Program-made: the position numbers and the translations under genes
Assembly: GCA_963812415.1 (NCBI GenBank)
Contig: CAWEVH010000022.1
Coordinates: forward strand, 62,001-126,000
DNA from: JACVRW01 sp963812415
Lineage (GTDB): Bacteria > Actinomycetota > Thermoleophilia > Solirubrobacterales > Thermoleophilaceae
DNA: 64,000 nt
Direction: 5' to 3'
Part shown: one piece after another, positions 52,642 to 61,485 of the stretch
How the letters are laid out: every line of letters begins with the position of its first letter
How positions within the stretch are numbered: position 1 is the stretch's first letter
Notes under the pieces: model-generated
Told to the model about the DNA's origin: nothing
The model's input: only the letters and a program-made list of their open reading frames with translations
The model's database searches: none

Positions 52642-54174
52642 ATGCGCAACCGTGCCCTGCATGACGCGCTGCGGAACTTCGCACTCGAGGCCGCGGCGCT
52701 GCTGAGTGACGATCTGCGCGCGGGCGCCGAGGTCGAGTTCGACGTGGTGAACGAGGGCGGCCCGCGCGGGCCCGCCCTCTACCACTACCAGCCCCGCATC
52801 CACGCGTTCATCGGCGCGCGCTGGGAGCGGCTGCGCGAGCTGCCGGCCGGCGAGCCCGCCTGTCGGGAGCTCGGCGCCGGGGCCGCGACCTGGCTGCGGG
52901 TGAACGGTCTGCGCGGCGAGCAGGCCGAGCCCGCGCTGCGGGCGATGCTCGAGCGCCTCTACGAGGACGCCACCAGCTTCGGCTTTCCGGAGGAGCGCTT
53001 CGAGCGCGTGTACGGCGAGGTGGAGACCACGCTCTACCGCGACACCACCCGCGCCCTGGTCGTGGCGCCGCTCAGCGGAGCGTGGATGGCGGCGGAGCGC
53101 GTGGAGCTGGGCGGCGGCCTGGCGCTGGTGCGCGGCGACCGCGCCGAGGCGCCCACGGAGGCGGTCACGCCCGAGGACGGCGACGGCGAGCCGGCGCTGC
53201 TGTGCGTGCTCGAGCGCGACGTCTCAGCCGCTGAGACGATCTCGGCGGCCGACGCCGCCGAGCGCTTCGGCAAGGTCGTGACGGCGCTGCGGCTGTGGGC
53301 GCCCGGCCAGGTGGGGGTCGGCGCGCCGGGCTGGCGCAGCTCGGGCGGCGGACCGTGGGAGGCCATCCCCGTGGGCGCGGCGGGCGCCCGTCCGGCCCGC
53401 GGCTGGCAGCTCGCGGAGGGCGAGGAGAGCGGCCTGCGCGACTTCTTCCGGGTGCTCGACGAGGTCGATCCGCCCCGCACGGTGGCATGGGCGCTCGGGC
53501 GCTTCGAGATGGGCTGCGAGCGCCGGCTCGACTCGGAGGCCCTGCCGGACTTCCTGCTGGCGCTCCGCGCGCTGCTCGACGCCACGAGCGCCGCGGGCGA
53601 GGCGAGCCTCGCGCTGCGGGTGGCGGCCCTCTGCGCGGAGGAGGGCGGCCGGCGTGCGGTCCAGCGCCGCGTGGAGACCGCGCTGGCGCTCGAGCGCTAC
53701 GTGATGGGCGGCTCGCCCGCGCACGATCGCAGCGGCGAGGCACCGGGCGAGCTCGTGGCCGAGCTCGAGGGACACCTGCGCGCGCTGCTGCGCGACGTGC
53801 TGTGCGGCTACCTCGACGCCGACCTCAAGGCGGTGGCCGACGACATCCTGCTCGAGACGACCCCCGAGCCCTTCGCCGGGGAGATCCACGCCCGCGACCT
53901 GCGCGCGGAAGGGCGCCGCTTCGAGCGCGAGCCGGAGCCGGAGCCGGAGCCGGTCGAGCCGGAGCCGGAGGTCGAGCCGGAGCCGGAGCTCGAGCTCCAG
54001 TACGAGCCCGACACCGCGGAGCTCGAGCCGGTGGCCGCCCCGCCGCCGGTGCCGGAGCTCGAGCTCGAGCCCGAGCCCGAACCTGCGGGGCCGGCCCAGA
54101 CCCGGCTCGAGGGCGTGACCCCGTCGGCGGACTGGGGCTTCGACGACCCCGAGGACTACAGCGCGCCCGTGTAA
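52642..54174 (+). CDS. Large hypothetical protein with a Glu-Pro-rich tail
   Basis: 510 residues, no signal peptide or membrane helix. The body (1-430) is a mix of helices and strands with many Trp/Glu (VEFDVVNEGGPRGPALYHYQPRIHAFIG, LLCVLERDVSAAETISAADAAERFGKVVTALRLW, FFRVLDEVDPPRTVAWALGRFEMGCERRLD). The tail (about 430-490) is a run of EP/VEP/ELEL repeats. The sequence style is typical of this lineage, but I do not recognise a family. A family A repeat follows its stop. Confidence 0.7.
   Translation: MRNRALHDALRNFALEAAALLSDDLRAGAEVEFDVVNEGGPRGPALYHYQPRIHAFIGARWERLRELPAGEPACRELGAGAATWLRVNGLRGEQAEPALRAMLERLYEDATSFGFPEERFERVYGEVETTLYRDTTRALVVAPLSGAWMAAERVELGGGLALVRGDRAEAPTEAVTPEDGDGEPALLCVLERDVSAAETISAADAAERFGKVVTALRLWAPGQVGVGAPGWRSSGGGPWEAIPVGAAGARPARGWQLAEGEESGLRDFFRVLDEVDPPRTVAWALGRFEMGCERRLDSEALPDFLLALRALLDATSAAGEASLALRVAALCAEEGGRRAVQRRVETALALERYVMGGSPAHDRSGEAPGELVAELEGHLRALLRDVLCGYLDADLKAVADDILLETTPEPFAGEIHARDLRAEGRRFEREPEPEPEPVEPEPEVEPEPELELQYEPDTAELEPVAAPPPVPELELEPEPEPAGPAQTRLEGVTPSADWGFDDPEDYSAPV
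53929..53996 (+). repeat. Glu-Pro codon repeat (GAGCCG)n
   Basis: About 11 GAGCCG-type hexanucleotides, interrupted by GTCGAG, encode a flexible EP tail in the hypothetical protein at 52642. Length may vary by slippage. Confidence 0.7.
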
Positions 54175-54183
54175 GAGTCCGCT

Positions 54184-54222
54184 GTCCTGACTTTGTCGGC
54201 TCCTGGCCTATCAAGTCAGGAC
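54184..54222. repeat. Family A palindromic repeat, copy 4
   Basis: 39 bp, arms GTCCTGACTTTG and CAAGTCAGGAC, centre TCGGCTCCTGGCC. Lies between the 3' ends of the convergent genes at 52642 and 54264, 10 bp after the first stop. Confidence 0.88.
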
Positions 54223-54263
54223 GGCACCCCGATCGGCCCTGGCCGCGACCGTCGCCGAGCGCG

Positions 54264-55328
54264 CTAGCCGAACAGGTACTCGTCCATCCGCCGCAGGCCG
54301 TCGAGGTCGTGGATGTCGTCGTCCAGGTAGGGCACCTCGATCAGCGGGCGGCGGCGGAGCTTGCGACGTAGCTCGGCGAGGTTCGCCCGGTCGCGGTCGG
54401 CCAGGCGGCGCTCGTCCGCGAGCGTGTCGAGCACCTTGCGGGCCAGGTCGTCCCCGACGAGCTCCTCGAGCTCGTCCGCCACGTCATCCTCGCGCACGCC
54501 CGGGTGGACCCGGTTGGCCACCACACCGGCGAACGGGAGGCCGGCGTCCAGCAGGCGCCGGTGGAAGAAGGCGGCCTCCTCGATCGCGTCGGCGCGCGGC
54601 GAGGTCACGAGCACGAAGGCGGTGCGGCTGTGCGAGAGCAGCTTGCTCACCCCGTCGGCGCGCTCGCGGAAGCCGCCCGCCATGTCCCCGAAGCTGCGGA
54701 AGAAGCCCGACAGGTCCTCGAGCAGGTCCAGGCCGGTGGCTCGCTTCATCACCGAGAACAGGACGCTGGCCCCACGGCCGAAGACCTTGAGCCCGAGGAA
54801 GCCGGGCGCCGTGAAGAACTGGAGCGAGCGCGAGTCGATGAACGCCGAGAGCTTGCGCGGCGCGTCGATGAAGTCGAGCGCGTTGCGGGTCGGCGGCGTG
54901 TCCAGCACGAGCAGGTCGTAGCGCCCCTCCTGGTGGAGCTCGTGGAGCTTCTCCATCGCCATGTACTCCTGCGAGCCGGCGACCGCGCTGGACAGCTCCT
55001 GATAGATCCGGTTCGAGAGCACGGCGTCGCGCGTGGCCTCGTCGGGCGCGTGCAGCTCGATCAGCTCGTCGAAGGTGCGCTTGGCGTCGAGCATCATCGC
55101 CCACAGCTCGCCGTCCACGCCGGCGTCCACGTGGCGCTCCTCGTTGCCGAGCTCGGGCAGGCCGAGCGAGCTCGCGAGCCGCCTGGCCGGGTCGATCGTG
55201 AGCACGGCCACCTTCTTGCCGCGCGCGGCCATGCCGAGGGCGATCGCCGCGGAGGCGGTGGTCTTGCCGACCCCGCCCGAGCCCGCGCAGATGCAGATGT
55301 CCTTGCGCTCGAGCCAGCTCTCGATCAC
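54264..55328 (-). CDS. ArsA/Get3-like ATPase, second copy
   Basis: 354 residues from GTG 55328. The deviant Walker A is CAGSGGVGKTTASAAIALGMA near 13, the switch I-type DPARRLASSLGLPELG is near 46, and VLDTPPTRNALDFIDAPRKL near 146 is switch II. The later VVANRVHPGVREDD and EVPYLDDDIHDLDGL match the family. No Cys triad for arsenite is evident. Start overlaps the stop of the other ArsA-like gene. Probably a tail-anchored-protein-like or envelope chaperone ATPase; true cargo unknown. Confidence 0.88.
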   Translation of the reverse strand: MIESWLERKDICICAGSGGVGKTTASAAIALGMAARGKKVAVLTIDPARRLASSLGLPELGNEERHVDAGVDGELWAMMLDAKRTFDELIELHAPDEATRDAVLSNRIYQELSSAVAGSQEYMAMEKLHELHQEGRYDLLVLDTPPTRNALDFIDAPRKLSAFIDSRSLQFFTAPGFLGLKVFGRGASVLFSVMKRATGLDLLEDLSGFFRSFGDMAGGFRERADGVSKLLSHSRTAFVLVTSPRADAIEEAAFFHRRLLDAGLPFAGVVANRVHPGVREDDVADELEELVGDDLARKVLDTLADERRLADRDRANLAELRRKLRRRPLIEVPYLDDDIHDLDGLRRMDEYLFG

Positions 55329-56239
55329 AGCGACTCCTCGAGCAGCTCCGACAGCGTCTCGAGCTCGGCGCGGCCGAGCTCGGGTGCGAACAGATGCGGC
55401 AGGGTCACAAGCCGCGCCTTCGTCTCCTCGCGCAGCCGTGCGACCTGGGCGCGCTGACCCGCCGCGCGGCGGTGCTCCGACAGCGCCGCCGCGAGCGCCG
55501 CCCGGGCGGCGTCCGAGCCGCGCCCGTCGAGCTCGGCGAGCCGGGCCGACTCGCCGCTGTCGAAGCGCTCCGGGTAGAGGGCGTTGACCACGATCGCGTC
55601 GAGCGCGAGCGACTGCTCGCCGAGCCGGCCCTCGAGGTCGATCGTCTCGGCGACCGGCATTTCCTCCGGGAGCGCCGCGGCCAGGATCGCCGTCGCAGCG
55701 CGGTTGCGGGTGAACTCCTCGATCTGGCGCGCCTGGCGCGCGACCGGCCCGGTGCGTGCGATGCGGGCGAACGTCCCGGGTGCGCTCAGCAGAGCGAGGC
55801 CGTGGCCGGTGGCCGGCGCGTCGACGATCGCGAGGTCGAACACCGACCCGCCCGTCCGCCGCTGGAGCTGGGCGAGATCCCAGATCTTGCCCATCGTCAC
55901 GAGCTCGCTGACCCCGGGAGCCGCGGCGGTGAGCAGCTGGAAGATGCGGCTGCCGCCGAGCAGCCCGGCGAGCGTGCCCGACTTGAGCTGGTGGCGAAGC
56001 CACTCCTCCATGGCGCGGCTCGGAGCGATCGAGAGGCCGAACAGCCGGGGCGCCAGCTTCACCTCGTCGTGTCTCGCCGTCGATCGCACGCCGAAGATGG
56101 CGGCCAGGCGCTGCTGCTCGGCCACCTCGACCACCACGGTGCGCTTGCCGGCGCGCGCGGCGGCCAGCCCGAGCGCCCCGGCGATCGTCGTCTTGCCGGT
56201 GCCTCCCTTGCCCATCACCATCACGAGCCGCTTGTCCAT
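55325..56239 (-). CDS. ArsA/Get3-like ATPase, first copy
   Basis: 304 residues from ATG 56239. Deviant Walker A VMGKGGTGKTTIAGALGLAAARAGKRTVVVE near 7, and VDAPATGHGLALLSAPGTFARIARTGPVARQ near 135. It lacks the arsenite-binding Cys. This protein and the next one overlap by 4 bp and differ in sequence, so they may form a heterodimer, as the two halves of ArsA do. Actinobacteria commonly carry such a pair. Confidence 0.88.
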   Translation of the reverse strand: MDKRLVMVMGKGGTGKTTIAGALGLAAARAGKRTVVVEVAEQQRLAAIFGVRSTARHDEVKLAPRLFGLSIAPSRAMEEWLRHQLKSGTLAGLLGGSRIFQLLTAAAPGVSELVTMGKIWDLAQLQRRTGGSVFDLAIVDAPATGHGLALLSAPGTFARIARTGPVARQARQIEEFTRNRAATAILAAALPEEMPVAETIDLEGRLGEQSLALDAIVVNALYPERFDSGESARLAELDGRGSDAARAALAAALSEHRRAAGQRAQVARLREETKARLVTLPHLFAPELGRAELETLSELLEESL

Positions 56240-56314
56240 GAGTGCGCACACGCTGGTCCCGATTCTGCCTACCCGCCCATTGCGCCTTCGTCCCCACCCG
56301 CCTACGGTCCTGGC

Positions 56315-57287
56315 GTGACCGGTCTCGAAAAGGCGATCCAGGCCCAGCCGGCCGCACTCGAGCGGCTCGCAGCGATGACGCTGCCAGACCGCGCGCGGCG
56401 GTCTGCTCGACCGCGAGCGAATCTGGCTCGTGGGGACGGGGTCGAGCCAGCACGCGGCCGAGCTCGGAGCGGCCATGCTGGCGCGGGCGGGCCGGGACGC
56501 ACGCCCGGCCGGCTCGATGAGCTTCGTGCTCGGCGGCTCGGGCGAGTCCGTGCGCTCCGGCGACGGGGTGATCGTGATCTCACACACCGGCGAGTCCGCC
56601 TTCCCGCGCGCCGCACACGCGGCGGCGCGTGAGGCGGGCGCCGAGACGCTCTCGATCACGGGCGAGGGCGCGGGCTGGCCGGACGGGATCGAGACCGTGC
56701 CGCGCGAGCCCTCCCAGACCTACACCGTGTCCTATCTCGGCACGCTCGCCGTCCTGGCGCTGCTGGCGCACGCCGCCGGCGCCGAGGCTCTCGGCCCCGA
56801 CGGCCTCGCGCGGGCCGCCGCGGCCGTGCAGGCCGTGATCGACGCGCCCCGGCTCGAGCAGCTGCCCGATCCCGAGCGGCTGATCGTGCTCGCCGGCGTC
56901 GGCCCGGGTCAGGTCACGGCCCGCGAGGGCGCCCTCAAGCTGCGCGAGGCGGCGCGCCTGCTCGCCGAGGGCTTCGACGCCGAGTACCTCTTCCACGGCT
57001 CGGCGGTGCCGCTCACAGCCCGCGACGCGCTCGTGCTCGTGCAGCCGTCGCACGACCCCCACGGGGTGCTGCGCGAGGTCGGGCGCGCCGCGGAGGGGGA
57101 GGGGGTGGCGCTGGCCGCGGTCGACGAGCCCGAGCTCCAGGATCCGCTGCTCGCCCAGTTCCCCCTCACCGCCCGGCTGCAGCTGTTGGCGCTCGAGCGC
57201 GCCCTCCGGGGCGGCCACGATCCGGACAGGGTGATCACCGGCGCCTGGGCAGCCGATCCGCTCTGGGACGCCGGCGCCCCCTCGTAA
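56315..57287 (+). CDS. SIS-domain (sugar isomerase) protein, frameshifted in this read
   Basis: About 324 residues after correction, with two SIS domains. VTGLEKAIQAQPAALERLA at the start (GTG 56315) leads to a frame change at about 56395, after which RERIWLVGTGSSQHAAELGAAML and IVISHTGESAFPRAAHAA continue. The second SIS domain includes LIVLAGVGPGQVTAREGALKLREAARLLAEGFDAEYLFHGSAVPL. It resembles the isomerase half of GlmS or AgaS-like aminosugar isomerases, with no glutaminase domain. Substrate unknown. Confidence 0.83.
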
Positions 57288-57350
57288 CGTCCGGGACATC
57301 CGTTATCCACGCGGGAAGGAATCGCGCGCACACGTGCGAATCCTCATCAC

Positions 57351-58118
57351 GTGACGCCCACGGCCAAGGTCATCGCCTTCACCAACCAGAAGGGCGGGGT
57401 CGCCAAGACCACAACCACCCTCAACCTCGCCGCTGCCTTCGTCGAGCGCGGCCATCGGGTCCTCTGCGTGGATCTCGACCCGCAGGGCAACCTCACGATG
57501 AGCCAGGGCATCGACCCCGACTCGCTCGAGGCCTCGATGTACGACGTGCTGGTGCACGCGCTCTCGATCCGCGAGGTGATCCGCAAGCGCGAGGTGGACG
57601 TGGCCTGCGCCTCGATCGACCTCGCCGGGGCCGAGATCGCGATGTCGATGATGATCGGACGCGAGCGTGCGCTGAAGAAGGCCCTGGCGCCGATCCTCGA
57701 CGACTACGACTTCATCTTCATCGACACGCCGCCGAGCCTCGGACTGCTCACGATCAACGCCCTCACGGCGTCGCAGAAGGTGATCGTCCCCGTGCAATGC
57801 GAGTATCTGTCCATGCGCGGGCTGATCCAGCTCCAGAACACGCTGTCGATGGTGCGTGAGGAGCTCAACCCGGACATCGAGATCGAGGGCATCCTGCCCA
57901 CGCTCGTCGACAACCGCACGGTGCACGCCAAGGAGGCCATCGAGATCCTCGAGGAGAACTTCGGGGACCGCGTCTTCGCCTCGCGCATCAACAAGACGGT
58001 TCGCTTTGCCGAGGCCCCGGTGAAGGGGATGTCGGTGCTCAAGTACGACCCGGACGGCAAGGCGGCGTACGCCTACCGTCAGCTAGCTGAGGAGGTCCTG
58101 GCGAATGGCAAGCGGTAA
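57351..58118 (+). CDS. parA: ParA/Soj family chromosome-partitioning ATPase
   Basis: 255 residues from GTG 57351. It has the deviant Walker A KGGVAKTTTTLNLAAAFVERGHRVLCVDLDPQGNLT, switch FIFIDTPPSLGLLTINAL near 121, and the ending IEILEENFGDRVFASRINKTVRFAEAPVKGMSVLKYDPDGKAA. ParA proteins polymerise or bind DNA to place chromosomes or other cargo. No parB follows. Instead it overlaps by 14 bp a gene for an extended FtsZ, which suggests that positioning and division are linked. Confidence 0.92.
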   Translation: MTPTAKVIAFTNQKGGVAKTTTTLNLAAAFVERGHRVLCVDLDPQGNLTMSQGIDPDSLEASMYDVLVHALSIREVIRKREVDVACASIDLAGAEIAMSMMIGRERALKKALAPILDDYDFIFIDTPPSLGLLTINALTASQKVIVPVQCEYLSMRGLIQLQNTLSMVREELNPDIEIEGILPTLVDNRTVHAKEAIEILEENFGDRVFASRINKTVRFAEAPVKGMSVLKYDPDGKAAYAYRQLAEEVLANGKR

Positions 58119-59667
58119 GAGGGCGAGCATGCGCGAGGGTCCCCTGGCGCAGCTCTTCCGCAAGACGGACGAGGACGAGGGTGCCAAGCCCGAGTCGCAC
58201 GCCGCTCCCGCGGAGCCGAAGGCCGGCCGGCCGCTGCCCGAGGGCGGGCCCTCGCCGCAGATCACCCGGCACGTGCCCGAGCCCCAGGGGCACGAGGAGG
58301 GACTCACAGAGCCGCAGCCGGCGCCGGCCGAGCCGCGTGAGGCGCCGCCCGCGCCCCGTGGTCACGACCTGGGCGGTCGGATGACCGAGGCCGCGCGCCG
58401 CGCAGAGGAGCGCGAGGAGCGCCGCCGCGAGCGCGAGGAGCGCTTCGGCCGCTACGAGGGCGTGCCGACCCCCGAGGAGCGCCTGCGCTCGGTGTTCTCC
58501 TCCGACATCCCGGAGAACATGCTCGAGCGCCAGCCCGAGCGCCGGCCTGAGCCGATCCAGGGGCCTGTCTCCTCGTTCGTCCCCTCGGCCGACGGGATCA
58601 CCGAGCCGGTGCTGCGCGTGATCGGCGTGGGCGGCGCGGGCGTGAACGCCGTCAACCGGATGGTCGAGGCCCAGGTCGAGGGCGTCGAGTTCATCGCCGT
58701 GAACACCGACCTCCAGTCGCTGGAGGGATCGGCGGCCGAGACGCGCGTGCACATCGGCAGCGACATCACCCGTGGGCTCGGCTCAGGCTCGAACCCCGAG
58801 CTCGGCCGCGCGGCGGCGCTCGAGGACTACGACCGGTTGAAGGGCCTGCTGAAGGGCGCGGACATGGTGTTCATCACCGCCGGCGCCGGCGGCGGCACCG
58901 GCACCGGCGCGGCGCCGATCGTGGCGCGCATCTCGCGCGAGGTGGGCGCGCTCACGGTGGGCATCATCACCAAGCCGTTCTCCTTCGAGGGCGCCCGGCG
59001 TGGCGCGCAGGCCGAGCAGGGCGTGGAGGAGCTCGCCCGCGAGGTTGACACGCTGATCGTGATCCCGAACGCGCGGCTCCTGTCCGTGCTCGACAAGTCG
59101 ACCTCGATGGTCGAGGCGTTCCGCGTGGCCGACGACGTGCTGCGCCAGGGCGTGCAGGGCGTGTCCGACCTGATCACCCTGCCGGGCCTCATCAACCTCG
59201 ACTTCGCCGACGTCCGGACGATCATGGCCGAGGCGGGTCAGGCGCTGCTCGGGATCGGCATGGGCACCGGCGATCGCCGGGCGATGGACGCCGTCGAGCA
59301 CGCGATCGAGTCGCCGCTGCTCGAGACCTCGCTGGAGGGCGCGCGCTCGATCCTGCTGTCGGTCACCGGCGGGCGCGACCTGTCGCTCTGGGAGGTCAAC
59401 GAGGCGGCCAAGGCGGTGGCCGAGGCGGCCCACCCGGACGCGAACATCATCTTCGGCGCGATGGTCGACGAGAAGGTCGAGGACCAGGTCTGGGTGACCG
59501 TCGTCGCCACGGGCTATGGCGACCGCCCGCTTCACCGCGCGCAGCCGCGCGGCGAGGGGCGCTCGGTTCCGGCCGACGCCGAGCCGCGCGTGCGCCGCAC
59601 GCGACGCGAGCGGTCGACGGCCGGCACGCTCTCGGACGTCGACGTGCCCGAGTTCATCCCGCGCTGA
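58105..59667 (+). CDS. ftsZ: FtsZ with a long N-terminal extension
   Basis: 520 residues. Residues 1-165 are hydrophilic and Pro/Glu/Arg-rich, opening ASGKRASMREGPLAQLFRKTDED, with a helical RRAEEREERRREREERFG and a middle TPEERLRSVFSSDIPENML. From about 170 the tubulin-type GTPase is complete: VIGVGGAGVNAVNRMV, NTDLQSLEG, the FITAGAGGGTGTGAAPIVA signature, GIITKPFSFEG, and an ending DVDVPEFIPR that looks like the FtsZ C-terminal peptide for partner binding. It forms the division ring or a related filament. The ATG overlaps parA. Whether a second, standard FtsZ exists cannot be seen here. Confidence 0.9.
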   Translation: MASGKRASMREGPLAQLFRKTDEDEGAKPESHAAPAEPKAGRPLPEGGPSPQITRHVPEPQGHEEGLTEPQPAPAEPREAPPAPRGHDLGGRMTEAARRAEEREERRREREERFGRYEGVPTPEERLRSVFSSDIPENMLERQPERRPEPIQGPVSSFVPSADGITEPVLRVIGVGGAGVNAVNRMVEAQVEGVEFIAVNTDLQSLEGSAAETRVHIGSDITRGLGSGSNPELGRAAALEDYDRLKGLLKGADMVFITAGAGGGTGTGAAPIVARISREVGALTVGIITKPFSFEGARRGAQAEQGVEELAREVDTLIVIPNARLLSVLDKSTSMVEAFRVADDVLRQGVQGVSDLITLPGLINLDFADVRTIMAEAGQALLGIGMGTGDRRAMDAVEHAIESPLLETSLEGARSILLSVTGGRDLSLWEVNEAAKAVAEAAHPDANIIFGAMVDEKVEDQVWVTVVATGYGDRPLHRAQPRGEGRSVPADAEPRVRRTRRERSTAGTLSDVDVPEFIPR

Positions 59668-59696
59668 GCTCGCCCGCTCCTGGGTAGGGTGCGGCC

Positions 59697-61256
59697 ATGC
59701 ATGGAGTGGTGGCCGCAGGCCATCCCCTGACCGCGCGGGCCGGCGCCGACGTGCTGCGCGCGGGGGGCAACGCGGTGGACGCGGCCGTGGCGGCCGTGCT
59801 GATGTCGTTCGTCGCCGAGTCGCCGCTCACGGGACCGGGGGCCGGCGGCTTCATGCTCGTCCACGCGCGCGGCGAGAGCCACCTGCTCGACTTCTTCGTC
59901 GCCGCCCCGGGCCGCGGCCTCGACTCGCCCGATCCGGCCGACCTGCAGCCCATCGACGTGAGCTTCAGCCCCGACGCGATTCAGCGCTTCAACGTCGGGC
60001 CGTCGTCGTGCGGCGCGTACGGCACGACGCTCGGCGTCGCGAGCGCGCTCGAGCGCTTCGGCAGCGTCGCGCTCGCGGACGTGGCGGCCCCGGCCGCCCG
60101 CGCGGCGCGCGAGGGCGTCGAGGTGGTGCCGATGCAGGCGTTCCTGTTCCGCATCCTCGAGCCGATCCTGCGCTCGACGCCCGAGTCGGGCGAGCTCTAC
60201 GCGCCGGGCGGCCGGCTGCTCGGCGAGGGCGACACGATCCGGCTGCCGGAGCTGGGACATCTGCTCGAGCGGCTCGGCGCCGAGGGCCCCGACTTCCTCT
60301 ACTCGGGCGACGTGGCCGCGGCCGCCTCGGACTGGGTGCTCGAGCGCGGCGGGCTGCTCACCCGCGAGGACCTCGCCGGCTACGAGGTGATCGAGCGCCC
60401 GCCGGCGGCCGTGACCTACCGCGGTCGCGAGGTGCTCACCAACCCGCCGCCGTCGTCCGGAGGGATCCTGATCGCGGACGCGCTCGGCATCCTCGAGCGG
60501 CTCGAACAGCCGCACGACGCGTCGCTGGTCGCCGAGGTGATCGCGTCAACGAACCGGGCCCGCGACAAGGAGTTCCTCGACGGGCTCGCACGCGAGGGAT
60601 TCCTCGAGAGCTTCCTGGCTCGGCAGGCGCTCGACGAGGTGGCGGGGGACGTGCGCTCGCGGTTGGGTGGGCCCGAAGCGCCCGGCTCGGCCGGGCGCGC
60701 AGGGTTGGGTAACACAACCCACATCTCCGTGATGGACGCCGAGGGCGCCTGCGCCACGGTCACCTGCTCGAACGGATCGTGCTCCGGCGTGGTGGTGCCG
60801 GACACCGGGATGCACCTCAACAACATGCTCGGCGAGCAGGACCTGAACCCGCTCGGATTCCACCTCCACGAGCCGGGCGCCCGGGTGCCGAGCATGATGG
60901 CTCCGACGGTCGTGGTGCGCGACGGCCGCCCGGAGGTCGCGCTCGGCAGCGCGGGCTCGAACCGGATCCGCTCGGCGATCATCCAGACGGTGCTCGGCAT
61001 CGTCGATCACGGCCTGCCGGCACAGGAGGCGGTGTCCGCCGCGCGCATCCACGTGGAGGGGCGGGAGGTCGAGGCGGAGCCCGGGGTCGACGAGCCGCCG
61101 CTCGGACGGCTCGAGGAGCGAGGCTGGACCGTGCGGCGCTGGGAGGAGCAGAACCTCTACTTCGGCGGCGTGCAGGCGGTGGCGCGCAACCCCGACACGG
61201 ACGAGCTCAGCGGTGGCGGGGACCCGCGCCGCGGCGGCGTGGCGCTCAAGGTCTGA
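59697..61256 (+). CDS. ggt: Gamma-glutamyltransferase family protein
   Basis: 519 residues. The Ntn nucleophile Thr is in RAGLGNTTHISVMDAEGACATVT near 343, where the precursor is autocleaved. PPPSSGGILIADALGILE near 262 and DTGMHLNNMLGEQDLNP near 365 are family markers. No signal peptide is seen, so it could be cytoplasmic. Typical substrates are glutathione or gamma-glutamyl peptides; cephalosporin acylases share the fold. Starts at ATG 59697, 30 bp after ftsZ. Confidence 0.9.
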   Translation: MHGVVAAGHPLTARAGADVLRAGGNAVDAAVAAVLMSFVAESPLTGPGAGGFMLVHARGESHLLDFFVAAPGRGLDSPDPADLQPIDVSFSPDAIQRFNVGPSSCGAYGTTLGVASALERFGSVALADVAAPAARAAREGVEVVPMQAFLFRILEPILRSTPESGELYAPGGRLLGEGDTIRLPELGHLLERLGAEGPDFLYSGDVAAAASDWVLERGGLLTREDLAGYEVIERPPAAVTYRGREVLTNPPPSSGGILIADALGILERLEQPHDASLVAEVIASTNRARDKEFLDGLAREGFLESFLARQALDEVAGDVRSRLGGPEAPGSAGRAGLGNTTHISVMDAEGACATVTCSNGSCSGVVVPDTGMHLNNMLGEQDLNPLGFHLHEPGARVPSMMAPTVVVRDGRPEVALGSAGSNRIRSAIIQTVLGIVDHGLPAQEAVSAARIHVEGREVEAEPGVDEPPLGRLEERGWTVRRWEEQNLYFGGVQAVARNPDTDELSGGGDPRRGGVALKV

Positions 61257-61355
61257 TCGCCTACCAGGGCTGGCACGGCCTGAACGACGGCACGTGGGGG
61301 TTGGGCGCGGCAAGCGATCTCGCCCACCTCGCGCACGGTGGGTGGTTGATGTTCG

Positions 61356-61401
61356 ATTCGTCCTGGCTTCACCCCCTCCTGGGGGGTCAACCCGGACGAA
61401 T
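61356..61401. other. Nested inverted repeat between convergent genes
   Basis: An outer stem ATTCGTCC/GGACGAAT (8 bp) encloses an inner stem ACCCCC/GGGGGT with loop TCCTG, total 46 bp. It lies in the 229-bp gap between the 3' ends of the glutamyltransferase and LON-domain genes. No T-tract follows in either direction, so it may be a factor-independent transcript end or a structured RNA. Confidence 0.55.
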
Positions 61402-61485
61402 GCCCGACAGCGCCTCCCCTTACTGCCCGTCGTTTACGCCCCCGATCCCCACCGGCACGGCGAACCGCCAACCGACGTCGAGCCG

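Noticed and set aside
54264..56239. Arsenic resistance operon (arsA)
   Set aside because: The arsenite-binding Cys residues are absent, and there is no arsB, arsC, arsD or arsR nearby.
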